From contig NZ_JACLQU010000009.1 of NCBI RefSeq assembly GCF_016648855.1, positions 25,704 through 89,703 on the forward strand: a stretch of DNA of 64,000 nucleotides. The letters are read 5' to 3'. Positions 1 through 9,051 of the stretch are shown piece by piece. The DNA comes from Streptococcus parasanguinis. GTDB lineage: Bacteria > Bacillota > Bacilli > Lactobacillales > Streptococcaceae. Below the pieces are notes generated by a model that was given only the letters and a program-made list of their open reading frames with translations, did not search any database and was not told the origin of the DNA. Position 1 is the stretch's first letter; each line of letters starts with the position of its first letter. The translations under genes and the position numbers were made by a program.

Positions 1-1
1 G

Positions 2-1018
2 GGTTCAACAATGAAACCAATCACAGATTACGCACCAGCTCTTGAACATGAGGAATATACCTCTACAGCAGCTACTACAACAGATGCGCCATACAACTTC
101 CCTCATTCATCAACGCCTGTCTACAACTGGGACCGTTCATACTATGGTAGCATGTCCATTACCTACGCAATTCAACAATCTCGTAACGTGCCTGCGGTGA
201 AGGCCCTGGAAAAAGTTGGTCTTAAACAAGCTAAGAAATTCCTCAATGGATTAGGGATCGATTACCCAGAAATGGTTTACGCCAACGCTATCTCGAGTAA
301 CACTAGCGATTCTAGCAACAAATACGGAGCCAGCAGTGAGAAAATGGCAGCTGCCTATGCTGCTTTTGCCAATGGCGGTACCTATTACAAACCGAAATAT
401 GTCAGTCGGGTTATCTTTAGCGATGGAACTACTAAAGATTTTGATTCGGAAGGAACCCGCGCGATGAAAGCAACAACTGCCTACATGATGACAGATATGA
501 TGAAGACAGTCCTCATGGCTGGTTCTGGTACAAATGCAGCTATTTCAGGAGTCTATCAAGCTGGTAAGACTGGTACGTCAAACTACTCCGATAATGAGTT
601 AAGTAAACTAACTAAAAATTCAAGTTATTCAAGTATCGTAACTCCGGATGAGTTATTCGTAGGATACACACCTGAATATGCTATGGCCGTCTGGACAGGT
701 TATTCCAATCGCTTTACACCAGTATTGGATAATGGAATACAGGTCGCAACGGATGTCTACCGTCAAATGATGCTCTATCTTGCTAATAATAATAACTCTG
801 GTCATACGGATTGGACGCAACCAAGTGGACTGTATCGAAGTGGTTCTTATCTCTACTTAAACAATGGTAAGAACAACTACAATAACTACTACTATGAGCC
901 AAGTTATTCCACTGATCAGTATTCGTATGAAGAACCATCGTCTAGCTCTTCGAACGAAGAAAATCAATCTAAACCATCTGAGCCTTCTTCGCAAGACTCT
1001 AACAATCATAACGAATAA
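2..1018 (+). CDS. pbp1a: Penicillin-binding protein 1a, C-terminal part (5' end outside window)
   Basis: This is the transpeptidase half of the bifunctional class A PBP that polymerises and cross-links peptidoglycan outside the membrane. The frame is open from base 2, and the first codons read [10 protein letters not shown], so the window starts inside the SxxK active-site motif. The ATG at 11 is the Met of STMK, not a start. The SxN motif (SRN, about residue 59) and KTG motif (AGKTGTS, about residue 192) follow. The C-terminus is a low-complexity tail rich in Asn, Tyr, Ser and Glu, as is usual in streptococcal PBP1a. The glycosyltransferase domain and promoter are missing only because of the window edge. 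Confidence 0.95.
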   Translation, partial: GSTMKPITDYAPALEHEEYTSTAATTTDAPYNFPHSSTPVYNWDRSYYGSMSITYAIQQSRNVPAVKALEKVGLKQAKKFLNGLGIDYPEMVYANAISSNTSDSSNKYGASSEKMAAAYAAFANGGTYYKPKYVSRVIFSDGTTKDFDSEGTRAMKATTAYMMTDMMKTVLMAGSGTNAAISGVYQAGKTGTSNYSDNELSKLTKNSSYSSIVTPDELFVGYTPEYAMAVWTGYSNRFTPVLDNGIQVATDVYRQMMLYLANNNNSGHTDWTQPSGLYRSGSYLYLNNGKNNYNNYYYEPSYSTDQYSYEEPSSSSSNEENQSKPSEPSSQDSNNHNE

Positions 1019-1028
1019 TAGAATGGAG

Positions 1029-1055
1029 AAGTCGGGCTTTTGCCCGGCTTTTTTT
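1029..1055 (+). terminator. Intrinsic terminator of pbp1a
   Basis: A hairpin pairs AAGTCGGGC with GCCCGGCTT (one G-T pair) around a short T-rich loop, followed by a T-run. It begins 10 bases after the pbp1a stop. Confidence 0.85.
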
Positions 1056-1136
1056 AAAACAATGGTTAAAAAACCAGAACGAATAAAATCTGATTTATTT
1101 AGTTAGACTTCCCAGCTTTTTTATTTTTGAGTATAT

Positions 1137-1160
1137 AAAAAAAAGAGCCTTTCGGCTCTT
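1137..1160 (-). terminator. Hairpin with T-run on the minus strand
   Basis: AAGAGCC pairs with GGCTCTT around TTTC, and on the minus strand an eight-base T-run follows. It is identical over 20 bp (1141-1160) to the hairpin at 1421-1440. It would stop leftward transcription from pepC before it runs into pbp1a. Confidence 0.75.
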
Positions 1161-1170
1161 ATTAGAATGT

Positions 1171-1412
1171 AGACAAACTATTTTAAAGCAAAATAAGTTA
1201 AGTGATTCTGCAAAAAACAAAATTGAGTTCCAATATTTAAATCGATTTAAGAAAATACTGAAACTTTCCGCTGTGAGAAAAGTGCTTGAAACGTTATTGT
1301 TTCAGGCACTCGGAATTATTGAGACCTTAGACTCAATAATTAGTCATGGAACTTTAAAGAAGTTCGCTGACGTCCGTACTCACCTAAGGAAAGTTTTTAA
1401 GATATTTTGTCT
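1171..1412. repeat. Dispersed structured element, copy 1
   Basis: First of three related copies in the window. The ends are AGACAAA (1171-1177) and TTTGTCT (1406-1412), an inverted pair. Inside are four hairpins: 1263-1283, 1282-1309 (GTGCTTGAAAC/GTTTCAGGCAC), 1314-1341 (AATTATTGAG/CTCAATAATT) and 1349-1365. The third loop contains CCTTAG (1325-1330), which can pair with CTAAGG at 1384-1389. The copy sits between two identical 20-bp terminator hairpins. No credible coding capacity was found. It fills most of the 432-bp gap between pbp1a and pepC. Confidence 0.8.
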
Positions 1413-1418
1413 TCAATC

Positions 1419-1444
1419 TGAAAAGAGCCTTTCGGCTCTTTTCT
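1419..1444 (-). terminator. Intrinsic terminator of pepC
   Basis: AAAAGAGCC/GGCTCTTTT hairpin just after the pepC stop, with T-runs on both sides, so it can act in both directions. Bases 1421-1440 repeat 1141-1160 exactly. Confidence 0.75.
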
Positions 1445-1450
1445 ATATCA

Positions 1451-2785
1451 TTATTTTGCTAAAGCTCCCATTGGATCCCACGGTGCTAGGACAATTGGTT
1501 CTGCTTCATAGGCTGCTAATTCGTCTGCTGTTAGGAATTCTTTACGAACCACGATTTGATAGGTATATTCATCCATCCAAGCATCAGAAGCCACAAAGTA
1601 ACCATCTGTACCGACCTTGTCTCCCCATGAATTTTCAACCTTCCATTTACGAGGCTGACCTGCTTCGTCTAAATCAACCCCTGTCAAGACCATAGCGTGT
1701 GTCATGAGACTTTCTGCATAGTCCAAGCGACCCGCCTTGTCTTGTGTCAAATGAATGTCCATGCCTGCTTCAAAATCGTAGACATCTGTTGCCAGGATTC
1801 CGGCTTTACGGTTGCTGACTTGGCCTACATCTGAACCAAACCAGACAGTTTCTCCTGCTTTCATTTGAGCAATAGCTAATTCTTTCAATCGATCCATTGG
1901 AACATTTAGGTAGCGGACTGGACGGCTACCAACCACATTGCCCAGCATATCTACGGTGTAAGATTTTCCATATGGCTTATCTGTAGTTGGGGCATTGATA
2001 ATGGAGACGTAATCGTCTAATTGAAGGTCTACATATTTTTTGTAGAAGCTTTGTGGAGTTAAGCCACTTTCGGTATGGAATTGGTTGTCCTTATCACGGT
2101 ATGAAAAGTCAAATTCACGCGGAGGCAATCCTAAAGACATAGCCAAGAAGTTAAAGATTTCTTGCAACAACGCTTGTTTCTTGCTCGCAACTGCCTCACT
2201 ATCTGCGCCTGAGTGAATCAAGTCACGCAAGATTTGCGCATCTTGACGCAAGAGTTTATTGAGGTAGGTGTTCAATTCCCGGCTATTACTTGAAGAAATC
2301 GATTCCGGATAAACTGATTTTGGAACCACTCCGTATTTCTCAAAGAGGGATACCACCATATCCCATTGACCACCATCTTGTTGTGGGGTTTGTAGGAGAA
2401 AAGCCACCTTACGGCTGGTCAATTCTTGATCTGCTGTAGCAATCACTTGCTCCAAAAACCAGTTTGATTTTTCATACTTATCCCAAAAGAAAGTATGTGC
2501 TTGAGACAATTCAAAATCCTCCAATTGGAAGCTTGAAATCATCTTGTGACGGAAGGTATTTAAAGCCGCAAACATCCAACAACGTCCAGATGCTTTTTGG
2601 TTTGTCACCTTATCCTTGGTCAAATCAAGTGAAAAAACTGGTGTATTTTCTACTGCACTCTTGCGCGTTTCAAGCGATGCATGGATCCCATTGTGGGTAA
2701 CAGCATTTTCAAGAGCCGCATATTTCACATTTGCTTCATAATTAGCATAGAGCTGGTCTGTAAATTCTTTCGTTAATTCTGACAT
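1451..2785 (-). CDS. pepC: Aminopeptidase C
   Basis: Cytoplasmic cysteine aminopeptidase of the bleomycin-hydrolase (C1B papain-like) family, releasing N-terminal residues from peptides taken up by the cell. The catalytic Cys is in ASGRCWMFAALN (C69), with His in LMTHAMVLTGVD and Asn in VENSWGDKVG, so the triad is complete. At 444 residues it has the full length of the family. The ATG is preceded by a purine-rich AAAGGAG. The gene appears monocistronic, with its own terminator downstream, and its neighbour upstream (2853-3404) is co-oriented. Confidence 0.96.
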   Translation of the reverse strand: MSELTKEFTDQLYANYEANVKYAALENAVTHNGIHASLETRKSAVENTPVFSLDLTKDKVTNQKASGRCWMFAALNTFRHKMISSFQLEDFELSQAHTFFWDKYEKSNWFLEQVIATADQELTSRKVAFLLQTPQQDGGQWDMVVSLFEKYGVVPKSVYPESISSSNSRELNTYLNKLLRQDAQILRDLIHSGADSEAVASKKQALLQEIFNFLAMSLGLPPREFDFSYRDKDNQFHTESGLTPQSFYKKYVDLQLDDYVSIINAPTTDKPYGKSYTVDMLGNVVGSRPVRYLNVPMDRLKELAIAQMKAGETVWFGSDVGQVSNRKAGILATDVYDFEAGMDIHLTQDKAGRLDYAESLMTHAMVLTGVDLDEAGQPRKWKVENSWGDKVGTDGYFVASDAWMDEYTYQIVVRKEFLTADELAAYEAEPIVLAPWDPMGALAK

Positions 2786-2852
2786 AGCAATCTCCTTTTT
2801 TCATTATTTACTATTATAATCCTTTGAGCAGAATCTTCAAGTAAAAATCACC

Positions 2853-3404
2853 CTATAGAGAGGGATTCTGTTTAGAATAGATGATTTTATCCCCGCAATA
2901 TCCTTTGCGTTGAATGGCATGAGGGATGGTTTCTACATACTGCATTCCTGCCTTTTCCATGACTTTCCCTGAAGCAGGATTTAAACTGACATAAGTGGCT
3001 TTGATTTCTTTAAATCCGACTTTGTTCAATAAGAAATCCAAAACAGCTATGACGGCTTCTGTCATGAATCCCCGCCCCCAGAATTTCTTGCCAAGGATAT
3101 AACCTAGCTCGCATGATTGACTTTCCTGGTCTTGAGAAACCACACTAATATCTCCAATTACCTGATCCAGTGATGTTTTCAAACAAAGCGCCCATTTATA
3201 AGTATCTGGTTTACGATACTGTTCGATCCATCTTTTGATCGATTCTCTGGTTCTCTCAGTAGATGCATGGGCATCCCAAGTGACATATTTCAGGGTTTCA
3301 GGATCCGAAGCCCAATTTTCAAACATCGCTGGTGCATCTTCCAAAACGAAAGGCCTCAAGTATAAATGCTCTGTCTCTATGACAAGACTTCCAAGATGAT
3401 TCAT
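2853..3404 (-). CDS. GNAT-family N-acetyltransferase (RimJ/RimL type)
   Basis: A 183-residue acetyltransferase resembling those that modify ribosomal-protein N-termini or amino groups of small molecules. It opens with ETEHLYLRPFVLEDAPAMF, typical of the RimJ/RimL group. The acetyl-CoA-binding region is around ELGYILGKKFWGRGFMTEA, followed by the C-terminal helix and strand ASGKVMEKAGM. The substrate cannot be read from the sequence. The ATG is followed by an intact domain with no truncation. Confidence 0.8.
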   Translation of the reverse strand: MNHLGSLVIETEHLYLRPFVLEDAPAMFENWASDPETLKYVTWDAHASTERTRESIKRWIEQYRKPDTYKWALCLKTSLDQVIGDISVVSQDQESQSCELGYILGKKFWGRGFMTEAVIAVLDFLLNKVGFKEIKATYVSLNPASGKVMEKAGMQYVETIPHAIQRKGYCGDKIIYSKQNPSL

Positions 3405-3525
3405 AGATTGTCTCCCTTCATTTTTTCATGCAACTTGAACGTTGCAAGTTGGTTACTTTAATCTAGAAGAAAAGGACGGATGAAATCGCCCTTCTTTTTG
3501 ATGCTTTTCACAATATTGTATGGTG

Positions 3526-3567
3526 AGACTACGAAATCGAACTCTGCGAGTTACCGATTTCTGTCTC
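3526..3567. repeat. Long imperfect hairpin in the acetyltransferase-nadE gap
   Basis: GAGAC, GAAATCG and AACTC pair in order with GAGTT, CGATTTC and GTCTC around a three-base loop. It has no T-run of its own. The outer motif pattern (TGAGACT...GAAATC / GATTTC...GTCTC) resembles the core palindrome at 19472-19523, suggesting related or decayed repeat copies. Confidence 0.55.
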
Positions 3568-3592
3568 GTTTTCCTATTTTAAGACTCGGGCT

Positions 3593-3615
3593 AAAAAGGT
3601 CCAGTGGACCTTTTT
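3593..3615 (-). terminator. Intrinsic terminator overlapping the nadE stop
   Basis: AAAAAGGTCC and GGACCTTTTT pair around a three-base loop. The stop codon of nadE (3614-3616) lies in the stem base. The symmetrical A/T tracts allow action in both directions. Confidence 0.75.
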
Positions 3616-4438
3616 ACTCCCAGAAATGATCAAATACTGTGATTGGCAGGTGGCGTTTGTGTTGGCCTTTGTACCACCATTTTTCAATAGTGGCTTGAGC
3701 TTCTGGGCTCACTTGTTTGCCTTCTAGGTAATCATCGATTTCATTATAGGTGACACCCAGCGCTACTTCGTCTGCTATTCCTGGTTTTTCTTCTTCCAAA
3801 TCTGCAGTTGGGATTTTCTCATAGAGAGCAGGATCAGCTCCCAAGGCTTTAAGCAATTGTTTTCCTTGGCGCTTGTTCAAACGGAAAAGGGGTAAAATAT
3901 CTGCACCACCATCTCCAAATTTTGTGAAGAAACCTGTAATATTTTCCGCTGCATGGTCCGTCCCAATAACGGCTCCACTCCGCGCACCTGCTAAAGCATA
4001 CTGAGCAATCATGCGACTGCGAGCCTTAATATTGCCTTTGTTAAAATCAGAAACCTCTGTTCCAGTCGCTTCTACTGCTCGTACCATTTCGTCAGCAGAC
4101 TCCTTGATATTCACAACCAGGCTAACATCCGGCTGGATAAAGGCCAAAGCTTTTTGTGCATCTGCTTCATCTGTCTGTACCCCATAAGGAAGGCGAACAG
4201 CAATAAATTGATAGGAGGCATCTCCTGTCTCTGAGCGCATTTCTTCCATGGCTAATTGAGCTAATCGCCCAGCAAGAGTCGAATCTTGTCCTCCTGAGAT
4301 CCCTAATACAAATGTTTTCAAGAAGGGATGTTTTTTTAGATATCTTTTTAAGAAATCAACCGAGCGGCGAATCTCTTCCTGAGGATCAATGCTAGGCTTG
4401 ACACCCAATTGTTGGATAATCTCTTCTTGCAAACTCAT
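3614..4438 (-). CDS. nadE: NH3-dependent NAD+ synthetase
   Basis: Converts deamido-NAD+ to NAD+ with ammonia and ATP, the last step of NAD synthesis. The N-type ATP pyrophosphatase P-loop SGGQDS is at residues 48-53, with [12 protein letters not shown] and a [20 protein letters not shown] region typical of NadE. At 274 residues it has the ammonia-dependent length, without a glutaminase domain. The start codon overlaps the pncB stop by four bases (ATGA), so translation is probably coupled and the two genes form a salvage operon from nicotinate to NAD. Confidence 0.96.
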   Translation of the reverse strand: MSLQEEIIQQLGVKPSIDPQEEIRRSVDFLKRYLKKHPFLKTFVLGISGGQDSTLAGRLAQLAMEEMRSETGDASYQFIAVRLPYGVQTDEADAQKALAFIQPDVSLVVNIKESADEMVRAVEATGTEVSDFNKGNIKARSRMIAQYALAGARSGAVIGTDHAAENITGFFTKFGDGGADILPLFRLNKRQGKQLLKALGADPALYEKIPTADLEEEKPGIADEVALGVTYNEIDDYLEGKQVSPEAQATIEKWWYKGQHKRHLPITVFDHFWE

Positions 4439-5895
4439 TTTGCTTCTCCTTCTCCATTGGCCTTGTTACGCATTTCCTCGATTAGATCCATCTTATCCTG
4501 CCAAATATCTTTTGCCAAGTCAACTGGGTAATGCTGTGGATTAAGGACACGCTTGTATTCATCCCACAATTGATCGTAATTTTTACGAGCATATTCTTGA
4601 ATTTCTGATAATGGTGGTAGTTGATAAACCAATTGCCCCTCTTTAAAAATATCCACTAAAAGAGGAATAGCCTCAAAGTTTCGGACCGTTTTATTAATGT
4701 AGGTATAAGTTGGATGGAACATTTTAAGTTCTGTCAGTTGTGAAACATCTACTCCATCATAAGTGATGTAGTCCCCTTCTGACTTACCTTTTTCACGGCT
4801 CGTAATCCGCCAGACTTGCTTTTTACCTGGAGTAGAAACTTTCTCTGCATTATTGGAAAGCTTGATGGTATTGATCATCTCTCCTGCTTCGTTTTCAACA
4901 GAGACAATTTTGTATACCGCTCCAAGCGCTGGTTGATCGTAAGCTGTAATTAACTTGGTTCCTACACCCCAAACATCAATTTTTGCTTTTTGCATTTTTA
5001 AGTTGAGGATAGTATTTTCATCCAAGTCATTAGAAGCGTAGATTTTAGCATTTGTAAACCCAGCCTCATCTAATTGCTGGCGAACCTTTTTAGAAATATA
5101 GGCAATATCTCCTGAGTCAATCCGTACGCCTAGGAAATTGATTTCATCTCCCATTTCACGCGCTACCTGAATAGCTGCTGGTACCCCAATACGCAGGGTA
5201 TCATAGGTATCGACGAGGAAGACACAATCTTTATGGGTTTCCGCATAAGCCTTAAAAGCCTGGTAGTCATTTCCATATACCTGTACAAGAGAATGGGCAT
5301 GGGTTCCTAATACTGGGATTCCAAAGAGTTTTCCTGCACGAACATTACTAGTCCCATTGGCCCCTCCGATGACTGCTGCACGAGTTCCCCAAATCGCAGC
5401 ATCCATTTCTTGCGCGCGACGTGTCCCAAATTCCATCAAAGGCTCATCTTCAATGACCGAACGAATGCGTGCAGCCTTTGTGGCTATCAAGGTTTGAAAG
5501 TTGACTATATTTAAGAGGGCTGTTTCCACCAATTGACACTGAGCCAGAGGACCTTCGACCTGGACAATTGGTTCATTGGCAAAAACTAAGTCACCTTCTT
5601 GAGCCGAGCGTACTGTCAGTTCCAATTTAAGATCACGGAGATATTCCAAGAAGGCTCCATGATAACCAAGTGACTCTAAATAGGCAATATCGCTCTCAGA
5701 AAAACTCAAGTTTTCCAAATATTTCACAATTCGCTCTAAGCCAGCAAATACAGCATAGCCGTTTTTAAAAGGCTGTTGACGAAAATACACTTCAAATACA
5801 GCATGTTTATTGTGGATACCTTGATCAAAATAGACCTGCATCATGTTGATTTGGTATAAATCAGTATGCAAGGTTAAACTGTCATCTGGATACAT
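4435..5895 (-). CDS. pncB: Nicotinate phosphoribosyltransferase
   Basis: Joins nicotinate to PRPP to give nicotinate mononucleotide, the entry step of the Preiss-Handler salvage route. The 486-residue protein has the family N-terminus ([15 protein letters not shown]), the [13 protein letters not shown] motif and a phosphate-binding region around [12 protein letters not shown] and YASNDLDE. The ATG follows AGAGGT by six bases. It is the first gene of the pncB-nadE operon. Streptococci generally cannot make NAD de novo, so this pair likely supports growth on exogenous niacin. Confidence 0.95.
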   Translation of the reverse strand: MYPDDSLTLHTDLYQINMMQVYFDQGIHNKHAVFEVYFRQQPFKNGYAVFAGLERIVKYLENLSFSESDIAYLESLGYHGAFLEYLRDLKLELTVRSAQEGDLVFANEPIVQVEGPLAQCQLVETALLNIVNFQTLIATKAARIRSVIEDEPLMEFGTRRAQEMDAAIWGTRAAVIGGANGTSNVRAGKLFGIPVLGTHAHSLVQVYGNDYQAFKAYAETHKDCVFLVDTYDTLRIGVPAAIQVAREMGDEINFLGVRIDSGDIAYISKKVRQQLDEAGFTNAKIYASNDLDENTILNLKMQKAKIDVWGVGTKLITAYDQPALGAVYKIVSVENEAGEMINTIKLSNNAEKVSTPGKKQVWRITSREKGKSEGDYITYDGVDVSQLTELKMFHPTYTYINKTVRNFEAIPLLVDIFKEGQLVYQLPPLSEIQEYARKNYDQLWDEYKRVLNPQHYPVDLAKDIWQDKMDLIEEMRNKANGEGEAK

Positions 5896-5995
5896 ATGAA
5901 TACCTCTTTTTTTAGATTTGTTCTATGAATTCCTACCATAAAATTAGTACCATTATAGCACATTTCAGCCCCATTGAATACTGAAAGGAAAGCAC

Positions 5996-6029
5996 AAAAA
6001 AAATCTGAGACAGGAAGCTCAGATTTTTT
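5996..6029 (-). terminator. Intrinsic terminator of trxB
   Basis: AAATCTGAG (6001-6009) pairs with CTCAGATTT (6018-6026), with T-runs on both strands. It lies four bases past the trxB stop. Confidence 0.8.
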
Positions 6030-6032
6030 GGA

Positions 6033-6944
6033 TTAAAAGTTTTCTGTGATATATTTATAAACTTCTTGGCCAGCAATCGCACCGTCTCCGACGGCTGTCG
6101 TCACTTGACGCAAATCTTTTTGACGAACATCGCCAACTGCAAAAATACCTGGGACTGTGGTTCTCATATGATCATCCGTGACCACCCAGCCATTTTCATC
6201 TAAAATACCAAGTTCTGTCGCAAATTCACTGACAGGATCTAAACCGACATAGATAAAGACACCTCCGAAGGCCTGCTCTCTAACCTCTCCTGTCTTCACA
6301 TCTTTTAAAAGGACAGACGTTACTTTTTGTTCCCCCTTAATTTCTTCAACAACTGTATTCCAAGCAAAGTGAATTTTATCATTGGCAAAGGCACGGTCTT
6401 GAAGAACTTTTTGGGCACGCAATTGATCACGACGATGAGCAATGGTCACTGTTTTTGCAAACTGAGTCAAAAAGACAGCTTCTTCTACTGCTGAATCGCC
6501 ACCACCAACGACCAAGAGATCCTCATCTCTAAAGAAAGCTCCATCACAAACAGCACAGTAGGAAACCCCTCTACTATTCAATTCCTCTTCACCAGGGACA
6601 TTTAATAAACGGTGGTTGGAACCTGTTGCAATCACAATAGTTTTAGCTTCAAATTCTCCGTCATCTGTGACAATCTTTTTGGTTGCTCCGAGGTCTTCGA
6701 TGCGCTCTACCTGACCAAACAAATGTTCCACGCCAAGATTTTCTAAAGGCTCAAACATTTTTTCAGCCAAGTCTGGGCCACTAATATTCGCATAGCCAGG
6801 ATAGTTTTCAATGTCAGACGTATTGTTCATTTGACCGCCTGGAATTCCTCTCTCAATTAATGCGACTTTTAAATTGCTTCGTGCTGCATAAAGGGCAGCA
6901 GTCATCCCTGCAGGACCTGCTCCAATAATCACTGTATCAAACAT
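6033..6944 (-). CDS. trxB: Thioredoxin reductase
   Basis: FAD/NADPH flavoprotein that reduces thioredoxin. It has the N-terminal FAD motif GAGPAG, the redox-active disulfide CAVC (about residue 133), the NADPH motif VGGGDSAVEEA and the C-terminal FAD motif FAVGDVR. I place the start at the ATG at 6944 because AAAGAGG lies six bases upstream. The frame extends two codons further to a TTG, which has no better ribosome site. This gives 303 residues. It is followed by its own terminator. Confidence 0.95.
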   Translation of the reverse strand: MFDTVIIGAGPAGMTAALYAARSNLKVALIERGIPGGQMNNTSDIENYPGYANISGPDLAEKMFEPLENLGVEHLFGQVERIEDLGATKKIVTDDGEFEAKTIVIATGSNHRLLNVPGEEELNSRGVSYCAVCDGAFFRDEDLLVVGGGDSAVEEAVFLTQFAKTVTIAHRRDQLRAQKVLQDRAFANDKIHFAWNTVVEEIKGEQKVTSVLLKDVKTGEVREQAFGGVFIYVGLDPVSEFATELGILDENGWVVTDDHMRTTVPGIFAVGDVRQKDLRQVTTAVGDGAIAGQEVYKYITENF

Positions 6945-7002
6945 ACTCAACCTCTTTCTGTTTTGTTGTAACCATTATAATTCTAACACGGTCTTTTTGC
7001 AA

Positions 7003-7230
7003 TTATCGTGCTTGAAAGATAAACAAAATCCCTATGACCGCAAAGGTTAAAATAGGAATCGTCATGATATCAATTAAGAGGATATCATACAAATGGGCTT
7101 GTCGTTGCTTGGCTGTTTTATCTTTCTTCTTAAGGGCACGGTAGCCAATCCAAATACAAGAAGCGATCCCAACTAAAATCGTTGTCGTCACTAAACTTTG
7201 TAAATATAAGGACAATAATTTATTTAACAT
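7003..7230 (-). CDS. Small two-segment membrane protein (DUF4059-like)
   Basis: A 75-residue protein with two hydrophobic segments: roughly residues 8-26 (SLVTTTILVGIASCIWIGY) and 50-72, the latter ending in FAVIGILFIFQAR. A basic, polar loop lies between them. I choose the ATG at 7230 because GGAG lies five bases before it. The frame runs upstream to 7266 without a good ribosome site. It follows the ABC transporter genes and precedes trxB. The family resemblance is from memory and the function is unknown. Confidence 0.7.
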   Translation of the reverse strand: MLNKLLSLYLQSLVTTTILVGIASCIWIGYRALKKKDKTAKQRQAHLYDILLIDIMTIPILTFAVIGILFIFQAR

Positions 7231-7311
7231 CACGACTCCAAATATTTTTACATTTTCAGAAAACAAACCCAGCTAGCATCGCCAGCTGAGTCTTACCTCT
7301 TCTCTATTATA

Positions 7312-8055
7312 TCAAACATAGGTCCGTTTGTAACTAGCAAAGAATTCTTTTGTCCGTTCTTCTTTTGGATGTTGCATGATTTCCTCTGGTGTTCCAGATT
7401 CAATAATCCGTCCTTTATCCAAAAATAGGACCTTATCTGCTACTTGCGCTACAAAAGACATATCATGGCTGACCAGTACCATGGTTTGTCCCGATTTTGC
7501 CGCATTGGCAATGGATTTTTCAACTTCTCCAACCAATTCTGGATCCAAGGCTGAAGTCGGTTCATCCAGCAAAAGAACCTCTGGTTTCATGGCCAAGGCA
7601 CGAGCCAAAGCCACCCGTTGTTTTTGTCCACCTGAGAGGTGACGAGGATAGTGATTTTCACGATCCGATAAGCCGACTTTTGCCAGTTCTTCTCGAGCAA
7701 TTTTCGTTGCTTCTTGATCGGATAAGCCCTTCACAACAATGAGCCCTTCTTTCACATTTTCAAGGGCTGTTTTTCTACCAAATAAATTAAACTGTTGGAA
7801 CACCATGGCCAATTTTCTTCTTAAGGTTAAGATTTGATCTTGGGTAATGTGCTCAAAATCAACTTCGAAATCATCAATCTTAATTCTACCACTGTCTGGA
7901 GCTTCCAAATAGTTTAAACTGCGTAAGAAGGTTGATTTACCAGCTCCCGAAGACCCGATTAAGGCCACGACTTCCCCTTTTTGAATTTCCAAACTTAGAT
8001 TATTTAAAACCTTTTGACCTGAAAATGTCTTTGATAATTCTGAAATATAAATCAT
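7312..8055 (-). CDS. Polar amino-acid ABC transporter, ATP-binding subunit
   Basis: A 247-residue ATPase of the glutamine/polar amino-acid importer class (GlnQ-like). Walker A is GSSGAGKST (about residue 34), followed by the Q-loop VFQQFNLF, the signature LSGGQKQR, Walker B VLLLDEPTSALDPE and the switch VSHDMSF. Its start overlaps the permease stop by one base (TAATG), so the two are translationally coupled. The substrate is not readable. No substrate-binding protein gene lies beside it. Confidence 0.9.
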   Translation of the reverse strand: MIYISELSKTFSGQKVLNNLSLEIQKGEVVALIGSSGAGKSTFLRSLNYLEAPDSGRIKIDDFEVDFEHITQDQILTLRRKLAMVFQQFNLFGRKTALENVKEGLIVVKGLSDQEATKIAREELAKVGLSDRENHYPRHLSGGQKQRVALARALAMKPEVLLLDEPTSALDPELVGEVEKSIANAAKSGQTMVLVSHDMSFVAQVADKVLFLDKGRIIESGTPEEIMQHPKEERTKEFFASYKRTYV

Positions 8056-8855
8056 TAGATCCGGACCTCCTGATCTGGTAAATCAATTGCTACGGGAGTC
8101 TCAATATCCAGTCGACGTTCAATGTGACGGCCTAGTATTTCAATGAGAATGTTCACAATCCAGTAAACAATCGATACCGTGATAAAGCGTTCAAAGTACT
8201 TCAAATCGCTCCCCCCAACAATCCGTGCTTGGGCAAAAATTTCAACCACACTGGCACTAAAGGCTAGCGAGGTCCCCTTGGTCAAGCCAATGAGAGAATT
8301 GATTAAGGTTGGAGTTGCAACGACTGCTGCATTGGGAATAATAATCCGTCGATAAACTTGACGGTTGGTCATCCCAAGACTACGTGCTGCCTCAATTTCA
8401 CCAGGGTCCACTGATAAAATAGCTGCCCGGATGGTCTCACTCGCATAAGCCGCCTCATTAAAGGCAAGAGCCACAATTGCGAACAGCTCAGCTGGAATAG
8501 CATTAATGTTAAAAGCTGTTCCATAAGACTGATTGATCGCTTTTAAAATAAGAGGAATCCCATAATAGGTCAACATCAGCTGAACCAACAAAGGAGTCCC
8601 ACGTAAAAAACTGACAAAAACAGCTTGAATCGGGTAAAGAATTCGTACACGATTAATTTTGACCAGAGCAAAAATCATAGCAAAAACAATCCCAAAAAAT
8701 GCGCCTCCTAGGGCTAATAAAATCGTCACAGGCAATTTTCCTATGACTGCCGGAAATGCATCCAATACGGCTCTCAAACTAAACAGCTTGCTATCTGGAA
8801 CGTGTTTTAAAAAGTCAGCATACCAGTTGGCAGCTAAAAGATTAGTTGTAAACAT
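8055..8855 (-). CDS. Polar amino-acid ABC transporter, permease subunit
   Basis: Integral membrane permease of the HisMQ/GlnP type, with several hydrophobic segments and the EAA loop EIEAARSLGMTNRQVYRRIIIP. I set the start at the ATG at 8855 (MFTTNLLAANW, 266 residues), preceded by AAAGGAAG. The frame runs 15 codons further upstream, without a better ribosome site. It has no fused substrate-binding domain, unlike many streptococcal GlnPH proteins, so a separate lipoprotein encoded elsewhere probably serves it. Confidence 0.9.
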   Translation of the reverse strand: MFTTNLLAANWYADFLKHVPDSKLFSLRAVLDAFPAVIGKLPVTILLALGGAFFGIVFAMIFALVKINRVRILYPIQAVFVSFLRGTPLLVQLMLTYYGIPLILKAINQSYGTAFNINAIPAELFAIVALAFNEAAYASETIRAAILSVDPGEIEAARSLGMTNRQVYRRIIIPNAAVVATPTLINSLIGLTKGTSLAFSASVVEIFAQARIVGGSDLKYFERFITVSIVYWIVNILIEILGRHIERRLDIETPVAIDLPDQEVRI

Positions 8856-8936
8856 TTTTGTTACTTCCTTTCTCAAACATAAACATTCTATCACATTCAC
8901 TATCGGAATTCCAAAAATTGCTACAGAAATAGAAAA

Positions 8937-8966
8937 ATGATAGACTACTCAAATTTAGTCTATCAT
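8937..8966 (-). terminator. Intrinsic terminator downstream of the DEAD-box helicase
   Basis: ATGATAGACTA and TAGTCTATCAT form an 11-bp perfect stem, followed on the minus strand by TTTTTC. It is about 85 bases past the helicase stop. Confidence 0.75.
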
Positions 8967-9051
8967 AATTTTAGACAAGTTCCTAATAGATTTTCTTTAT
9001 GGAGTTCATAAAGAAAATTTATGTTTTGTTCTGAACATTTGAAACAAGGGA

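Noticed and set aside
11..13. ATG at 11 as the start of a gene
   Set aside because: It is the Met of the STMK active-site motif, and the frame is open to the window edge.
1235..1250. CiaR binding site (TTTAAG-N5-TTTAAG) in the repeat element
   Set aside because: The sequence TTTAAATCGATTTAAG has a 10-base, not 11-base, register and is simply a palindrome. It is lost in copy 2.
1273..1695. 140-codon plus-strand ORF spanning element copy 1 and pepC
   Set aside because: It runs through hairpins of the repeat and antisense to pepC, and has no ribosome site or family likeness.
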